A DNA stretch of 64,000 nt, taken from assembly GCF_018812025.1 (NCBI RefSeq), contig NC_063054.1:25424142-25488141 (forward strand), in the 5' to 3' direction. A program made the position numbers and the translations under genes. Below, piece after piece: positions 63,692-64,000 of this stretch (its first letter is position 1; every line of letters begins with the position of its first letter). The notes beneath the pieces were generated by a model. The model was not told the origin of the DNA, made no database searches, and saw only the letters and a program-made list of their open reading frames with translations. Source of the DNA: Megalobrama amblycephala (taxonomy: Eukaryota > Chordata > Actinopteri > Cypriniformes > Xenocyprididae).

Positions 63692-64000
63692 CTGAAGATG
63701 ACAATGATGAGAGAGCATAAAACAAAGAATTAAGAAAGGAAAGCTCCTGCATTCAGGAGGATTTCTTGGATCAAAGATGTGAAAAGTTGTAATCAAATCT
63801 GACACACCCTTGTTTTCTGTACTGCCCCATTTCTTAATGAAATATTTTTGCTACTAAAAATCTTTTACATTTCTCAGCTAATTTTAAAGCAGTTAAAAGT
63901 GTCATCACTGGCCAACACTTTAGAGAGTCACAACAAACAAAGGTAAATTACACTTCCTATCTTAGCCACTGTCCAATAACTGCATAAAAACAAGCCAAGT
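63692..64000 (-). other. micall1: micall1 intron, running off the window
   Basis: Sequence upstream of the first visible exon has no coding similarity. The preceding exon lies beyond the right edge. Confidence 0.6.

Noticed and set aside
1..64000. tRNA, rRNA or CRISPR-like arrays
   Set aside because: No tRNA cloverleaf, rRNA segment or regularly spaced direct repeats were seen; the only tRNA-related sequence is the 17-base primer site at 42574.

Overview
This is a vertebrate nuclear window, most likely from a cyprinid fish. The genes are spliced and AT-rich, and they sit in dense DNA-transposon debris. Several of the palindromic repeats (for example, those with ends reading GGTTAGTTCACCCAAAAATG) are ones I know as abundant in carp and zebrafish genomes. 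The species assignment is inference from repeat content and gene family. I see no prokaryotic features.

Layout. 1-8 kb is repeat-rich: a BED-like ORF remnant, a LINE remnant, MITE copies, an I/Nimb-like LINE 3' end and a deleted mariner. A possible small three-exon minus-strand gene lies at 7.3-8.0 kb. 11.2-31.5 kb holds a complete 20-exon gene on the plus strand, reconstructed here as a 678-residue protein. It is the myosin phosphatase targeting subunit paralogue PPP1R12C. Its introns hold a Tc1 element nested in a palindromic element, a hAT-type element with a clean 8-bp target duplication, a Penelope-like fragment and many MITEs. 35.4-40.6 kb is a nearly full-length L2/CR1-type LINE. 41.9-49.0 kb is a complete BEL/Pao LTR retrotransposon with two LTRs that look identical, a 5-bp target duplication, a tRNA-Tyr primer site and one intact 1888-codon ORF. 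50.5-56.5 kb holds C22orf23 (UPF0193/EVG1 family, 210 residues) on the plus strand. 60.27-63.69 kb holds the 3' part of micall1 on the minus strand, and the rest of that gene runs off the right edge.

How the genes relate. PPP1R12C targets and regulates the PP1 catalytic subunit on myosin. MICALL1 organises Rab8/Rab35- and EHD1-dependent recycling endosomes. C22orf23 has no known biochemical role. C22orf23 and MICALL1 are convergent neighbours on human chromosome 22, and the same tail-to-tail pair appears here, so this end of the window is an old syntenic block. In the human order POLR2F would come next upstream of C22orf23. Here about 19 kb of mostly transposon sequence and ppp1r12c are found instead.

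I did not find a new gene system. The most informative observations are the apparently very recent BEL/Pao insertion, the L2 whose ORFs share one frame separated by a single TGA, the triple-nested repeat at 53.6-54.5 kb, the THAP-like ORF inside a palindromic MITE, the possible uncharacterised small gene at 7.3-8.0 kb, and two ordinary genes whose splice sites depend on simple repeats.
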